The notes beneath the pieces are model-generated. The model was not told where the DNA came from, ran no database searches, and saw only the letters and a program-made list of their open reading frames with translations. This document shows, piece by piece, positions 8,852 through 17,188 of a stretch of DNA of 51,485 nucleotides (within the stretch, counting starts at the first letter, position 1; each line of letters starts with the position of its first letter). The stretch is from Gammaproteobacteria bacterium (GTDB lineage: Bacteria > Pseudomonadota > Gammaproteobacteria > SZUA-152). Both the position numbers and the translations under genes were made by a program. The DNA is taken from contig JAOUJW010000039.1 of NCBI GenBank assembly GCA_029882975.1, positions 1 through 51,485 on the forward strand, given 5' to 3'.

Positions 8852-9199
8852 TCGTATGCCTTTGGCGTCAAGTCCGAACTGAAGGGTAAATACATACTAT
8901 CGGACATGAGTATAGCTTAACCATGGATACAGACAGATTACATACGGGGAACAATTTCCGGCAAAATGTTATAAAAATGTAAAATATCGATTATTCTTTC
9001 AAAACGCACCACAGTAGTTCGGTGACAAAACCATAACGTGTACCACGGCTGGTAGGGTTAGTACCTTGGTAGTATATAATTTCTCCAAAAGTGCGCCTAA
9101 CATATTGAGTAAAGGAGTATTAAGGAACGGTGACAATTAAATCGTTGTTTACGATAAATACTGGGAATTGCAGAACTGTGAACGCTGTGGTGTATATGA
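8852..9199. other. Divergent intergenic region between the hybrid kinase and pldA
   Basis: 348 nt, AT-rich. A TATAAT hexamer lies at 9075-9080 on the plus strand, but no good -35 stands 16-18 bp upstream. A purine-rich AAAGGAG (9112-9118) and AAGGAA (9122-9127) precede a possible GTG-started leader ORF (9130-9207, 25 codons) whose stop overlaps the pldA start. On the minus strand AT-rich hexamers such as TATACT lie upstream of the kinase. Nothing firmer is visible. Confidence 0.4.
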
Positions 9200-10120
9200 A
9201 TGATTAGAACAATTCTTATTCTGATTCTACTGTTCGGTTCCACAGTAGCCGCAAGCGGTAATCATTACTCTGAGTCGACGGACTCAGCGACTTCATTGGA
9301 GCACATTAGGAATGTCTGCGGTGTCGAGCTGAGTCGTTGCGAATTGAGTGTCTATCGCGGCGATGAACTTGAAACCAGGCTCAACTCGGAAAAACAAACT
9401 GTTGTTTTACTGCCGGGTTCAAAGGTGGATTATTTCGTACCCTATAAGCAAAATTATATTGCTCTCGGAGCGAGAAACGATAACAGCACTATAGATCGTG
9501 ACGGCAAAATCCAGGTCAGTATGAAACACACTTTATATGACGATGGACAAGCTAAAAAGCTGTTTAAAGAAAAATTTTACATGGGGTACAGTTTTAAAAC
9601 AGTGTGGCGGGTTTGGGAGCCATCTTCTCCTTTTGAAGATCATAACTTCGACTTGGAATTGTTCTACTGTAGTGATGACGCCAATTGCGATAGCCTGAAT
9701 CAACAGCTCGCCGGTTTTCAACACCGCTACTATGTTGGATTGGAGCACGAATCTAACGGCAGGGACGGAACCGATTCGCGCAGTTGGAATCGAGGCTATT
9801 TCCGCTGGCTCACCTGGCAGGGAAGGCATGCTTATAGTGCAAAGCTTTGGTACGTTGGTCAACACGGAAAAAACAATGAGGATATCGAAGACTATCTGGG
9901 CTACAGTCAGCTCCAATACGATTACCGAGGCGACCATATTATTAGCGCAATGGCTAACGTGGGACCCAGGGGTAATGTTTTGCTGGATTGGGCTAAGAAA
10001 TCCGGAAAAACCGCGACGTTGCACTATTATGCACAGCTATTCGGCGGCTATGGAGAATCTTTGTTGTATTATAATGAAAAGCGTTATGCGTTTCGTATAG
10101 GGATCCGCCTCTATCAGTAA
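9200..10120 (+). CDS. pldA: Outer membrane phospholipase A (OMPLA, phospholipase A1)
   Basis: Calcium-dependent outer-membrane beta-barrel that hydrolyses phospholipids misplaced in the outer leaflet. The 306 residues begin with a signal peptide (hydrophobic residues 4-16, likely cut after V-A-A near residue 18). The catalytic block H-E-S-N-G-R with S-R-S-W-N-R supplies H183, S185 and N197, with the same spacing as E. coli H142, S144 and N156. W-Y-V-G-Q-H, the Y-L-G-Y-S-Q-L strand and a G-Y-G-E-S-L-L-Y-Y-N strand near the C-terminus also match the family. An extra N-terminal segment with a Cys pair (V-C-G-V-E-L-S-R-C) precedes the barrel. ATG 9200 has no good ribosome site and overlaps a possible leader ORF. 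It converges with the next gene with a 36-nt gap. Confidence 0.93.
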   Translation: MIRTILILILLFGSTVAASGNHYSESTDSATSLEHIRNVCGVELSRCELSVYRGDELETRLNSEKQTVVLLPGSKVDYFVPYKQNYIALGARNDNSTIDRDGKIQVSMKHTLYDDGQAKKLFKEKFYMGYSFKTVWRVWEPSSPFEDHNFDLELFYCSDDANCDSLNQQLAGFQHRYYVGLEHESNGRDGTDSRSWNRGYFRWLTWQGRHAYSAKLWYVGQHGKNNEDIEDYLGYSQLQYDYRGDHIISAMANVGPRGNVLLDWAKKSGKTATLHYYAQLFGGYGESLLYYNEKRYAFRIGIRLYQ

Positions 10121-10156
10121 TCCCTGACTTTCCTGGTTGCTGCAACTATAGTGGAT

Positions 10157-10573
10157 TTATACCTCAGGCGGGTTACTGCCACGCACCAGTTTTTTGCCCA
10201 GTACCAAAATAAGTAATCCATACACTAAGGTTGCTAAAATGACGATGGTGGCACCTATTATAGACACGGGCAGCAGGTAAGCACTGTCGCTGCCATCGGT
10301 GGCAATCAGATAAACCCATTCGTCCAGTGCCATACTAAGACCGGCACCGAAAACAAGAGCGGCCAAATCCAGGATTCTGTGGTTTCCCTGAATCACAATC
10401 AAAGGTAAACCGCTAACGGTAAGCAATAACAGGCCGGTAAATAAATGATGAATATTGTATTGGCCAATGTCCAGGTTTGTGCCGGGGAAATTATGCAAGA
10501 ATATTCTCATAATAACGAAAGTTGCAACCAGAGAAAGTAAGACCAAAACTCCACGTCTATGGTTAATACCCAT
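10157..10573 (-). CDS. Four-helix integral membrane protein of unknown function
   Basis: 138 residues with hydrophobic segments at about 8-26, 43-62, 68-90 and 103-127. An H-H-L-F-T-G motif opens the second helix and an A-L-D-E-W-V-Y-L segment ends the third; His-His and Asp-Glu within membrane helices could bind metal or protons. I recall small bacterial membrane proteins with a similar H-H...D-E layout but no assigned function. ATG at 10573 has an AGGAG-like site just upstream. It converges with pldA and has its own upstream space of 150 nt. Confidence 0.75.
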   Translation of the reverse strand: MGINHRRGVLVLLSLVATFVIMRIFLHNFPGTNLDIGQYNIHHLFTGLLLLTVSGLPLIVIQGNHRILDLAALVFGAGLSMALDEWVYLIATDGSDSAYLLPVSIIGATIVILATLVYGLLILVLGKKLVRGSNPPEV

Positions 10574-10722
10574 AAAATACTCCTGGAAACGGTAATGTGT
10601 TATATAGTGGCGACGCTATGTCGATACAGAAATACTATTTCTAATTCAATTTCTCCAAGGGGATTATAAAATTATGAAACAAAGTGTTACTCAGAGCAAC
10701 GTAATAGATTCGGAGGAACAGT

Positions 10723-11559
10723 TTAAAAATTGGAATGGTGATACAGCCAAGCGGTAAATTTGCCGCCGGTGGCTAAATTATAGATAGCCAGAGCCAACCA
10801 GACACCGGTCAACACCAGAGCGGTGACGCTGAAACCGGAGGCCTCCGCAAGCACTTCGCTCAGAACAAATGTAAAACAAATAAAGGGGACTAAGGGATGC
10901 CAGCTGAATCTTTGCATCGTGGTTAACGGTACGGTGTCGTTGGCGTTTTGAGTTTTGTGTGTATCAGAGGACCAGGAAACCCAATCAGCAATGGGGTATC
11001 CCAACATATATGTATTGACATCACGGTCAGGAAGGCGACGCTTGTCGGCTTCGCCGGTTAATTCCTCCACAGTAGGGCCGGGGGTGGCTATAACGCTGTT
11101 ATTCTCCTCGCTATAAACATCATTCAAACAAGTGATACACATAAAATCTTCAGCCGACTGTTCATTGGGTTCATCGAGAAAACCAAGGGAAGACTGCAAT
11201 TGTGTGAGCGCTTCCTCGTCTTGCCAGATAATTTCACTGACATCGATTTGGATATATTTGTCTGCCAATTCTTCCAAAAAAGCTTCCCAAGGCAGAAAGT
11301 ACTCGTCGATATTGTCAACAAACATTTCCAGAGAGCTGAGTCGGTCTCGGCAACGTGAAAGGGCTGAGGCAGCAGCAAGTGAAAAATAATACATTTCTTC
11401 TTCATCTTGTGACGCCTGCCTGTGCTTGAGGTCTCCCGGCTGCATGCAAGCCAGCCACAGTGCCGGAATAAAATAATTGGAGCCCAGTAGTTGCTCGGAA
11501 TCTGCGTTGTCCGGCGGGCAGTTTTGAGAGTTGCTATATAAATAGGCTCGGTTGGCCAT
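10723..11559 (-). CDS. Unknown protein with MANRAYLY N-terminus and C-terminal membrane segments
   Basis: 278 residues. The N-terminus M-A-N-R-A-Y-L-Y-S resembles that of a family of small uncharacterised proteins (DUF7822-like, from memory) of unknown role. Residues 1-150 look soluble and acidic. A C-T-I-T-C-L pair near residue 143 might bind metal. Two hydrophobic stretches near residues 220-240 and 245-262 suggest a C-terminal membrane hairpin. The start at 11559 has no strong upstream site. A 9-bp inverted repeat lies upstream, between this gene and the 11731-12459 gene. No function is proposed. Confidence 0.7.
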   Translation of the reverse strand: MANRAYLYSNSQNCPPDNADSEQLLGSNYFIPALWLACMQPGDLKHRQASQDEEEMYYFSLAAASALSRCRDRLSSLEMFVDNIDEYFLPWEAFLEELADKYIQIDVSEIIWQDEEALTQLQSSLGFLDEPNEQSAEDFMCITCLNDVYSEENNSVIATPGPTVEELTGEADKRRLPDRDVNTYMLGYPIADWVSWSSDTHKTQNANDTVPLTTMQRFSWHPLVPFICFTFVLSEVLAEASGFSVTALVLTGVWLALAIYNLATGGKFTAWLYHHSNF

Positions 11560-11642
11560 AATGTTTACCGGTAAACTAACTTCGAGCCATTATAGCGCTT
11601 AAGCCGGGAAAACAAAATAAAAGTGAAACCGGTAATCACTGA

Positions 11643-11672
11643 CCCGGGCTGGTATAGCCGATTCAGCCCGGG
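11643..11672. terminator. Strong hairpin between two minus-strand genes
   Basis: CCCGGGCTG (11643-11651) and CAGCCCGGG (11664-11672) form a perfect 9-bp stem with a 12-nt loop. It lies about 60 nt after the stop of the upstream gene. No T-run follows on the minus strand, so it is either a weak or factor-assisted terminator or an RNA-stabilising hairpin. Confidence 0.45.
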
Positions 11673-11730
11673 GTTTAAAGTTCAACACTTGTGGAAGGTG
11701 AGGGGGATACCAGCACACCACGTCAGTGAG

Positions 11731-12459
11731 TCATTCAGAGGCTGCCGGTTGGTTTTCGAGTAAGGCAATACCTTGCAAGTTTTTAAACACATACTCTATT
11801 AACTCGTTTCCCTGTTGTGCATCCAATTGATACAGCCTTTCGTCTTCCATAAACCTGGACAAATTAAACCGCTCATTGAAATCATAGTATTTGACTTCTT
11901 CTTTGAACTCCTGATAGATCTTTTGTCGTTTTTCCTGTAATTGCGCCTGCTTTACAGGATCAACGGCTAGCGTTTGTTGAGAATCCGCAAATTCCAGGGG
12001 ATAAGCATCCGGGTTGTATTCTTGTTGTTGCGCTTCCTGGTCAAGAAAGGCCTGAATATCGGCAGGAAGTGCATCTTGTTCCGGGTTTTTAAACACACTT
12101 GGTCCGATCGTGTTGTTGACTATGGCTGATGCATTATCGTTTGATTGTTCCTCCATACGGTTTGTTGGTTCTACCTGTTGATCGGGTTTGCTCACGCTTT
12201 GCTTTTGATTGCTTTGAAGAGAATTACGATGTTGAATTTCCCGTTCAAAGCCGCTAAGGGGTAAGGTTAAAGATTCGGATTCGGGTAGTACGGTTTGTGC
12301 TGAATTTGTAATACCCGCATCATGTATTGGTTTATATGTGACCGAATCGGTTTGTATTGCGCTTGCACTGACCGGTCGCGTCGGTTTGTCCGTTAACGAC
12401 ACGGCAACAGCAAGTGCAACCACGGATATTCCTGAGACAATAGAGACAAATTTATTCAT
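11731..12459 (-). CDS. Membrane-anchored or exported protein of unknown function
   Basis: 242 residues from ATG 12459, chosen because GGAGAGG stands five bases upstream; an in-frame ATG seven codons earlier has no such site. An N-terminal hydrophobic stretch (residues 3-22) is a signal anchor or uncleaved signal peptide. The rest is hydrophilic, rich in Gln, Asp and Glu, with a charged, probably helical C-terminal half (about residues 160-230). No known domain is recognised. It follows the jacalin-like lectin gene after a clear terminator, so it may be transcribed from its own promoter in the 70-nt gap or by readthrough. Confidence 0.7.
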   Translation of the reverse strand: MNKFVSIVSGISVVALAVAVSLTDKPTRPVSASAIQTDSVTYKPIHDAGITNSAQTVLPESESLTLPLSGFEREIQHRNSLQSNQKQSVSKPDQQVEPTNRMEEQSNDNASAIVNNTIGPSVFKNPEQDALPADIQAFLDQEAQQQEYNPDAYPLEFADSQQTLAVDPVKQAQLQEKRQKIYQEFKEEVKYYDFNERFNLSRFMEDERLYQLDAQQGNELIEYVFKNLQGIALLENQPAASE

Positions 12460-12510
12460 GACACCTCTCCTTGGTATCAACTAAAGGTTCTCAAAATAGA
12501 GAGTAAAGAA

Positions 12511-12533
12511 GGGCTGATACAAAGTATCAGCCC
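12511..12533 (-). terminator. Rho-independent-type terminator after the lectin gene
   Basis: GGGCTGATAC and GTATCAGCCC form a perfect 10-bp stem with a 3-nt loop, starting about 20 nt after the lectin stop. On the minus strand it is followed by TTCTTTACTC, an imperfect T-rich tail. It probably ends the lectin transcript. Confidence 0.75.
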
Positions 12534-12551
12534 TGGCGTTAAAAGATGGGT

Positions 12552-13100
12552 TTATTCCCAATATACGCCTAAAGCATCAACTAAGGCTCCGGACGCACCG
12601 GTTAGTCCGTCTAGGTTCATAGAGGCAAGATTGGGATTGGAATAACGGAAGTAGCGACTGCCGGCCGGTGTACTACCAAAGGAAAGGACACGACTAGTGG
12701 TGACAACGTACAGTTTTCTCACTACCTGAATACTTCCCCAGTCACCGTAGTATCCGGAAATGTAATTGATTTTTTCACCCGGTGCGAGAGAAATATTATA
12801 TAATGTTCCCCCTGAACCTCCTCTGTGAGGGGCGAATCTAAAGGCACCGGTCGAGGTGTTTCTGAAACACAATCGCACAGCATCAATTGCCGTTCCGTGA
12901 CGTACTTGAATCAGCTCAAGGACTTCGTTGGCTCCGGCCAGATCAGAGAAAGTAGATCCACCCGTACCCCCGGACGGACCTTGCCTGGCTGCGGAAAAAG
13001 CCGATTGAGACGTAATAGCCAACAGTGTAACGACACAGGCGACGCTGAGAGCTCTAATTTTCGGAAGAAAATTAGTAAAACGTTGATTGATAGACATCAT
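12552..13100 (-). CDS. Secreted jacalin-like lectin domain protein
   Basis: 182 residues. A basic N-region and hydrophobic segment (about 17-34) ending in S-A-F-S-A look like a signal peptide. The remainder matches the jacalin beta-prism pattern: G-P-S-G-G-T-G-G-S at the start, a strand with V-R-H-G-T-A-I-D-A-V-R-L, a G-G-S-G-G-T turn followed by L-A-P-G-E-K-I-N-Y-I-S-G, then L-Y-V-V-T-T, F-G-S-T-P-A-G, and a closing L-T-G-A-S-G-A-L-V-D-A-L-G-V-Y. A carbohydrate-binding role outside the cytoplasm is inferred. AGGAGG stands upstream of tandem ATGs at 13100 and 13097; the second has the better spacing. This near-perfect site suggests high expression. It lies 147 nt after the AAA+ operon and before a terminator. 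Confidence 0.8.
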   Translation of the reverse strand: MMSINQRFTNFLPKIRALSVACVVTLLAITSQSAFSAARQGPSGGTGGSTFSDLAGANEVLELIQVRHGTAIDAVRLCFRNTSTGAFRFAPHRGGSGGTLYNISLAPGEKINYISGYYGDWGSIQVVRKLYVVTTSRVLSFGSTPAGSRYFRYSNPNLASMNLDGLTGASGALVDALGVYWE

Positions 13101-13247
13101 TCATCCTCCTTGCGAATGGTTACCTAAGTTTAATTAGTTATTGAAGCAATATCCTTATTGCCAGAGTCAAGGTAGCACAACGCAATTTACACCCCCTTTA
13201 CAGAAATGGTGATGAATGCATCCGAAACGTGTTAAACCAAAAGGGAC

Positions 13248-14387
13248 TTAGGGTTTGGCGGAACTTGGTGGGGCCGGCTGTTTTGGAGTTTGAACGAATT
13301 TTTCAATGTAGGTCCGTTTCGCGGCTTTCAATAGTGCCACAATATCGTATTTAGCCACTAGAGCACTTTCAGCAGACATAGCACGTGCCAGATTGCTGAT
13401 GTCTCGGTTTTCCAACAGGCGTATATTGGAGCGCTGACTGTTGATCCATCCCAGATCAGAAAAGGTACCAAAACCACGGTTGATCTCATTGACGATAAAG
13501 GACTCGATGGTATTGCAAAGATAAAAGTCTTCTTGGCGATTGTCCCAATTGTTACCCGCCATAAAAGAGTAGCTATATCGTTGCGTGATGGCTTCGCTTT
13601 TTCCATCGGCATTTTCTTCCGGTTTGCTGACACGGTCATCATTATGTATGCGGTACAAAACCTGGCCAATGAGTTCCTTGTCACTGTCGATGATGCCGTT
13701 GCCATCTTTATCTAAATAGTATTTGTATAGCAAGTCATCACCATAGTGCAGAAAAAAGTCTTCAATTTCTATTTTAGCCACAACGCCTTGGCCATCTACG
13801 ATTTCATAGCCGCCGTTGTTGGTGTGTGAGAAAGGACGAACAATATTGGGAGCATCGCCGATTATGAGATTATTAAGCAGAAAATAGTTTCCCGGAAACA
13901 GGTCAATTAGTCGTTCGACACGAATGTGAACCAGTTCCTGATTCGTATTGTTGATGGCGAAATCACCTTGTTTACCGCTGTTACCGGGGCTGGGTTTAGT
14001 GCCATCGTCGCTATATAAAGGTGTTGTGAATTGCTGAACAACACTCGGGCGATTAAATAAAAAAGTTGAAGACTCTTGCGCCACATAATCCACAATACCG
14101 TCTTCATGACTGATGTAAATACTTTGGGTTTCCATAGAGTTTATGGTTTGCGCCAATTCTTGTACCAGTTTGAGGCGTTGCTCACCACTGAGTTTAGCCT
14201 GGCCGTGGTATTGGTCCACTAATTCAAAAAAATGCCGTTCCTTGCTTTGGTTTTTCGGAGTGTCTAAAAATTCATCCAGCGATGTCGCAGAACGAAACCG
14301 GGTGCCCCATAACACACCCAAGGGTTTGGATCGATACGTGATAAGTTTATTCACCAGTTTCTTATTACCTTCGGCATCGGCGATCAC
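13248..14387 (-). CDS. Extracytoplasmic part of a membrane-anchored protein (3' part of a frameshifted gene)
   Basis: 379 residues from the first ATG-type start, but the frame is open upstream to about 14519 and reads as continuous protein there (T-G-T-L-D-F-R-E-T-Y-A-E). It is therefore almost certainly the C-terminal part of the protein begun at 14995, with a one-base shift near 14519. The segment is hydrophilic and mixed alpha/beta. A calcium-loop-like D-K-D-G-N-G-I-I-D-S-D sits near residue 230. The C-terminus is helical and ends in a Pro-rich tail (P-K-Q-P-A-P-P). No enzyme motif is recognised. Last gene of the overlapping operon; the lectin gene follows after 147 nt. Confidence 0.75.
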   Translation of the reverse strand: MIADAEGNKKLVNKLITYRSKPLGVLWGTRFRSATSLDEFLDTPKNQSKERHFFELVDQYHGQAKLSGEQRLKLVQELAQTINSMETQSIYISHEDGIVDYVAQESSTFLFNRPSVVQQFTTPLYSDDGTKPSPGNSGKQGDFAINNTNQELVHIRVERLIDLFPGNYFLLNNLIIGDAPNIVRPFSHTNNGGYEIVDGQGVVAKIEIEDFFLHYGDDLLYKYYLDKDGNGIIDSDKELIGQVLYRIHNDDRVSKPEENADGKSEAITQRYSYSFMAGNNWDNRQEDFYLCNTIESFIVNEINRGFGTFSDLGWINSQRSNIRLLENRDISNLARAMSAESALVAKYDIVALLKAAKRTYIEKFVQTPKQPAPPSSAKP

Positions 14388-14455
14388 GTTTACCTCAAGG
14401 TTGTGGGCGCCGCGCTCCGGGATAATACGATAATTGATGAAACGATCGTTCTCAC

Positions 14456-14995
14456 CTAAAATTTCAGCATAGGTCTCACGAAAATCCAGGGTGCCGGTAA
14501 AACTAATGCGGCTTGTACCGGCTCCAGTTTGGTAACGGCATAGGCGATTCGGGTTTTGTCTTTATCTTCCAGTTGGTACTGACCGCCTTCATCGGTGGTT
14601 TCCAGTTTTTGAATACCCAAAATATCACCCAGTTTGGTGCCGTCACTGTTACCTTTTTGAATAATGGTGCGGGCGTCTCTATCCCAAAACCGATCTTGTC
14701 TGCCGATTTTCCCACGTGAAAACTGCACGGTCTCGTTGCATTGAAATAAAACGTGTCGTATAGGATAAGCCTGACGTTTTGTGAGATAATCCTCCATCAG
14801 GAACAGCAAAACAAAAAAACAGATGGTGAGTAGCAGCAATGCCAGCAGTACCAGTTTTTTACGCATGAGCAGAAACTGTAGCAGTTTTCGCATGGACGCT
14901 TTAAAACGATCACCTCGAGTAGCGTCCTTTGAGGGAATGTCATGGAGGTATTTGTCGTGAATTCGATTGACTATAGCAATAATAGATTCTGACAT
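14456..14995 (-). CDS. N-terminal membrane-anchor part of a frameshifted gene
   Basis: 179 residues, of which the last 18 or so are out of frame. About 45 cytoplasmic residues precede one strong membrane helix (about residues 47-67, rich in Leu), followed by an extracytoplasmic domain. Up to L-E-P (near residue 160) the sequence looks natural; after that it reads Q-A-A-L-V-L-P-A-P-W and stops at 14456, while the other frame continues as a sensible protein for another 420 residues. A single missing base in the CCGG run at 14518-14521 would restore one gene of about 584 residues. It starts one nucleotide after the preceding gene's stop, so it belongs to the same operon. Confidence 0.75.
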   Translation of the reverse strand: MSESIIAIVNRIHDKYLHDIPSKDATRGDRFKASMRKLLQFLLMRKKLVLLALLLLTICFFVLLFLMEDYLTKRQAYPIRHVLFQCNETVQFSRGKIGRQDRFWDRDARTIIQKGNSDGTKLGDILGIQKLETTDEGGQYQLEDKDKTRIAYAVTKLEPVQAALVLPAPWIFVRPMLKF

Positions 14996-14996
14996 T

Positions 14997-15872
14997 CTAC
15001 CGACCTTTGGTTAAATCGTCGAAGCGTTGACTGCGTTGTTCTTGTTCCTGGGCTTGTTGTTCTGACCTGTTTTTTTGGTAGCTTGCCAATTCTTCTGCAG
15101 TTTCAATGGCGGCATCGCTCATTTGCTTGGCGACTGCATTGATCTGTCGCAGAATTTTGGCTCCGTTTCGAGACAACTTAATTTGGTAATCCCATAGATC
15201 ATCGCTGTTGTCTGCATCCGCATTCAGAAGCGTTTGTAACAAAGCCGTATTGTGAACACACAGGGAGATGGTTTCTTCAATTTTTTGTGTTTCTCCGGTA
15301 TTCTCAGCGAACATCCAAAGATCCCTTATCCAACGCCCCAGTATAAAGCCGAAAAAGAGCAAGGGAATCTGGTAAAAATCTGCAATCAATAGGCTTAGCA
15401 GACCGGATTCCTCCGGAGAAGCGATATGTATACCAATTAAAAAATCGTAAGCCAGTTCCAATACAACACACAAAACGAAAAGCAGCGGTAGTGATAGATT
15501 GTTAATGATCTCGACGCCGGAAATATTCCTCAAAGCCATAGACAAGCGTTTGAAAGGATTCACGTCGGCACGGATAATCTTTTTGTTAATGAGATGTTCG
15601 CGTACTAACGTGATGGAGTCAGTCATTGTTTTGGAATCAATGGTTTTGGCGTCCGTGGTTTTGGAATCCGCGGTTTTGGAATCCGTGGTTTGGGAGTCAC
15701 CGAATTCTGAAATTGTCGTTTTCCCCGATTGATGATCCAAAATACGCTCGATGGCCAACAAGACTTCTCGGTTGTAGTCCCCCTGCCGCTGTCGACGTTT
15801 TCTCACGGCAAAGGTGTAATCGGCCAAACTCAGCACAACGCCTAGTAACAAACGCAACGTAATACCGCTCAC
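14997..15872 (-). CDS. Multi-pass membrane protein of the AAA+ operon, with TxDSK repeats
   Basis: 291 residues. Hydrophobic segments lie at about 4-20 (weak), 128-147, 158-172 and 173-188; the C-terminal third (200-291) is long, helical and charged with many Gln/Glu, so it is likely a cytoplasmic coiled coil. Residues about 57-80 are four imperfect copies of T-x-D-S-K, made by a 15-bp DNA repeat. The start ATG overlaps the preceding stop by four bases. No family was recognised; the layout of membrane helices followed by a coiled coil is vaguely like a scaffold or channel subunit, but there is no motif to support a transport role. Confidence 0.78.
   Translation of the reverse strand: MSGITLRLLLGVVLSLADYTFAVRKRRQRQGDYNREVLLAIERILDHQSGKTTISEFGDSQTTDSKTADSKTTDAKTIDSKTMTDSITLVREHLINKKIIRADVNPFKRLSMALRNISGVEIINNLSLPLLFVLCVVLELAYDFLIGIHIASPEESGLLSLLIADFYQIPLLFFGFILGRWIRDLWMFAENTGETQKIEETISLCVHNTALLQTLLNADADNSDDLWDYQIKLSRNGAKILRQINAVAKQMSDAAIETAEELASYQKNRSEQQAQEQEQRSQRFDDLTKGR
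15629..15703 (-). repeat. 15-bp in-frame minisatellite encoding T-x-D-S-K units
   Basis: Five units of 15 bp, TTTTGGAATCCGTGG on the plus strand with a few substitutions, at 15629, 15644, 15659, 15674 and a diverged one at 15689. Each adds five residues to the membrane protein, so gain or loss of a unit keeps the frame. Confidence 0.85.
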
Positions 15873-17176
15873 GAGGTTTGCTCCAGCAAGTTAACACAGT
15901 ATTGTTTGATGATTTCTTTGCTGAGTTGATCCAATTCTGAAAACTGTTCGCCCAACGCTTGTTTGTTAAATCTTAATCCGGCTGCGATATCGTACGGCCA
16001 CCAATGGCATAATAATTTTTCCAAGGCATGGAACGATGCCGTTGGCAGCTCCATCGGCGACAATATGCGCGCTTGTACCTCAGCGGGAATATTGATTAGA
16101 TTGTCGGTCTGATATTCCCTGTTGGCGTAAATTAACAACTCGTATATGGGTGGCATATCCGTTTGATGCTGACTGATCAGACGGTGTCGTTCCGGTTCGG
16201 ACAGATTGGAAACATTGTGCCCCTTGCTTAAAAGTAAGTAGTCTTCCAATTGACGGATTCTCTGCGGTATGAGATTGTAGTTAATCGTCGCCAGTGAGTT
16301 GTGCAATAAAAATAAGAGGGCCGTACTGGTATCGTCGATGTGGATATATTCCACGTTCTTTAAGGGGCGGGGAGTGTTGTCATTATTAAATATAATAACC
16401 GATTTGGGGCGGTTTCTATCATTTTCATGGGTGGAGCGGCGGCGTGCTTCGCCACGATTGAATTTGTTGACTGCATAAGGGTTACGTACCGGGTAAAACG
16501 ACGCATCCGGTAATGACCGGAACAAATATGTGCCACCGAAAAATTGTGTGTGGAAACACTCGATGTTGACTGTCACATCGATATCAGAAAAATTAAAGCT
16601 GCGGATATCTCCAACTTGCTCCACCAGTGTCAGCATATTCATCAAGTGTTCGGCTTGATTCTCTATTAATAATTCCGGATCCGAATGCAGTTCACTGACC
16701 ATGTTTTGCAACTGTTTGGCTTGCTCAAAAAAGGGGGTAGGGGTATCCAATTCTACGGTTACCCGGCTAATGAGTGCGCAGTCTTCCACACCCTGAAAAT
16801 GGGGTACGCCATCGTTGAGCTCGCCGTAAAGGCAGTCGATCCTGGTTACCGTGGAAATCACAGACAAATAGTTTTTATATACAAAATCAATAACGGCGTT
16901 GTCAAAAGAGAATTCATCATAGAGCAAGTCTGCTTTAGCCTGGTTAGGGGTGACAACAATGATGTAGCGGTGGGCGGCACTGTTTTGCAAATAGTTTGGT
17001 CCCAGTTCCGCGTTAATTTCCGGGGAAAACCCCCGCTTGTCAATGCAGAACTGTTTTAAAGCGGTTTCTTTGCCAATGAGTTTCTTCAGGGCATGGTTAT
17101 AAGAGTCTACCAGTTCCCCGTCTACTTGAATGAGTTTATAAGGAACAATATCTTCAAAGTGATGTGTAATAAACAT
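15869..17176 (-). CDS. Unknown cytoplasmic protein of the AAA+ operon
   Basis: 435 residues without signal peptide or membrane segment. An internal basic, low-complexity stretch near residue 245 (R-G-E-A-R-R-R-S-T-H-E-N-D-R) may be a flexible loop. The N-terminal 230 residues look alpha/beta, the C-terminal 150 helical. No domain is recognised. ATG 17176 lies 12 nt after the AAA+ ATPase stop, and the stop overlaps the start of the membrane protein by four bases, so its product probably works with the ATPase and the membrane components. Confidence 0.78.
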   Translation of the reverse strand: MFITHHFEDIVPYKLIQVDGELVDSYNHALKKLIGKETALKQFCIDKRGFSPEINAELGPNYLQNSAAHRYIIVVTPNQAKADLLYDEFSFDNAVIDFVYKNYLSVISTVTRIDCLYGELNDGVPHFQGVEDCALISRVTVELDTPTPFFEQAKQLQNMVSELHSDPELLIENQAEHLMNMLTLVEQVGDIRSFNFSDIDVTVNIECFHTQFFGGTYLFRSLPDASFYPVRNPYAVNKFNRGEARRRSTHENDRNRPKSVIIFNNDNTPRPLKNVEYIHIDDTSTALLFLLHNSLATINYNLIPQRIRQLEDYLLLSKGHNVSNLSEPERHRLISQHQTDMPPIYELLIYANREYQTDNLINIPAEVQARILSPMELPTASFHALEKLLCHWWPYDIAAGLRFNKQALGEQFSELDQLSKEIIKQYCVNLLEQTS

Positions 17177-17188
17177 TGAGTATCCAGG

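Noticed and set aside
10674-10757. 27-codon plus-strand ORF starting M-K-Q-S-V-T-Q, with AAGGGG upstream
   Set aside because: The spacing to the ribosome site is too long, it overlaps the end of the minus-strand gene at 10723, and nothing supports it beyond an open frame.
14997-15872. MotA/ZorA-like motor protein
   Set aside because: Membrane helices followed by a coiled coil are superficially similar, but no MotA motif was seen and no MotB/ZorB-type peptidoglycan-binding partner is present.
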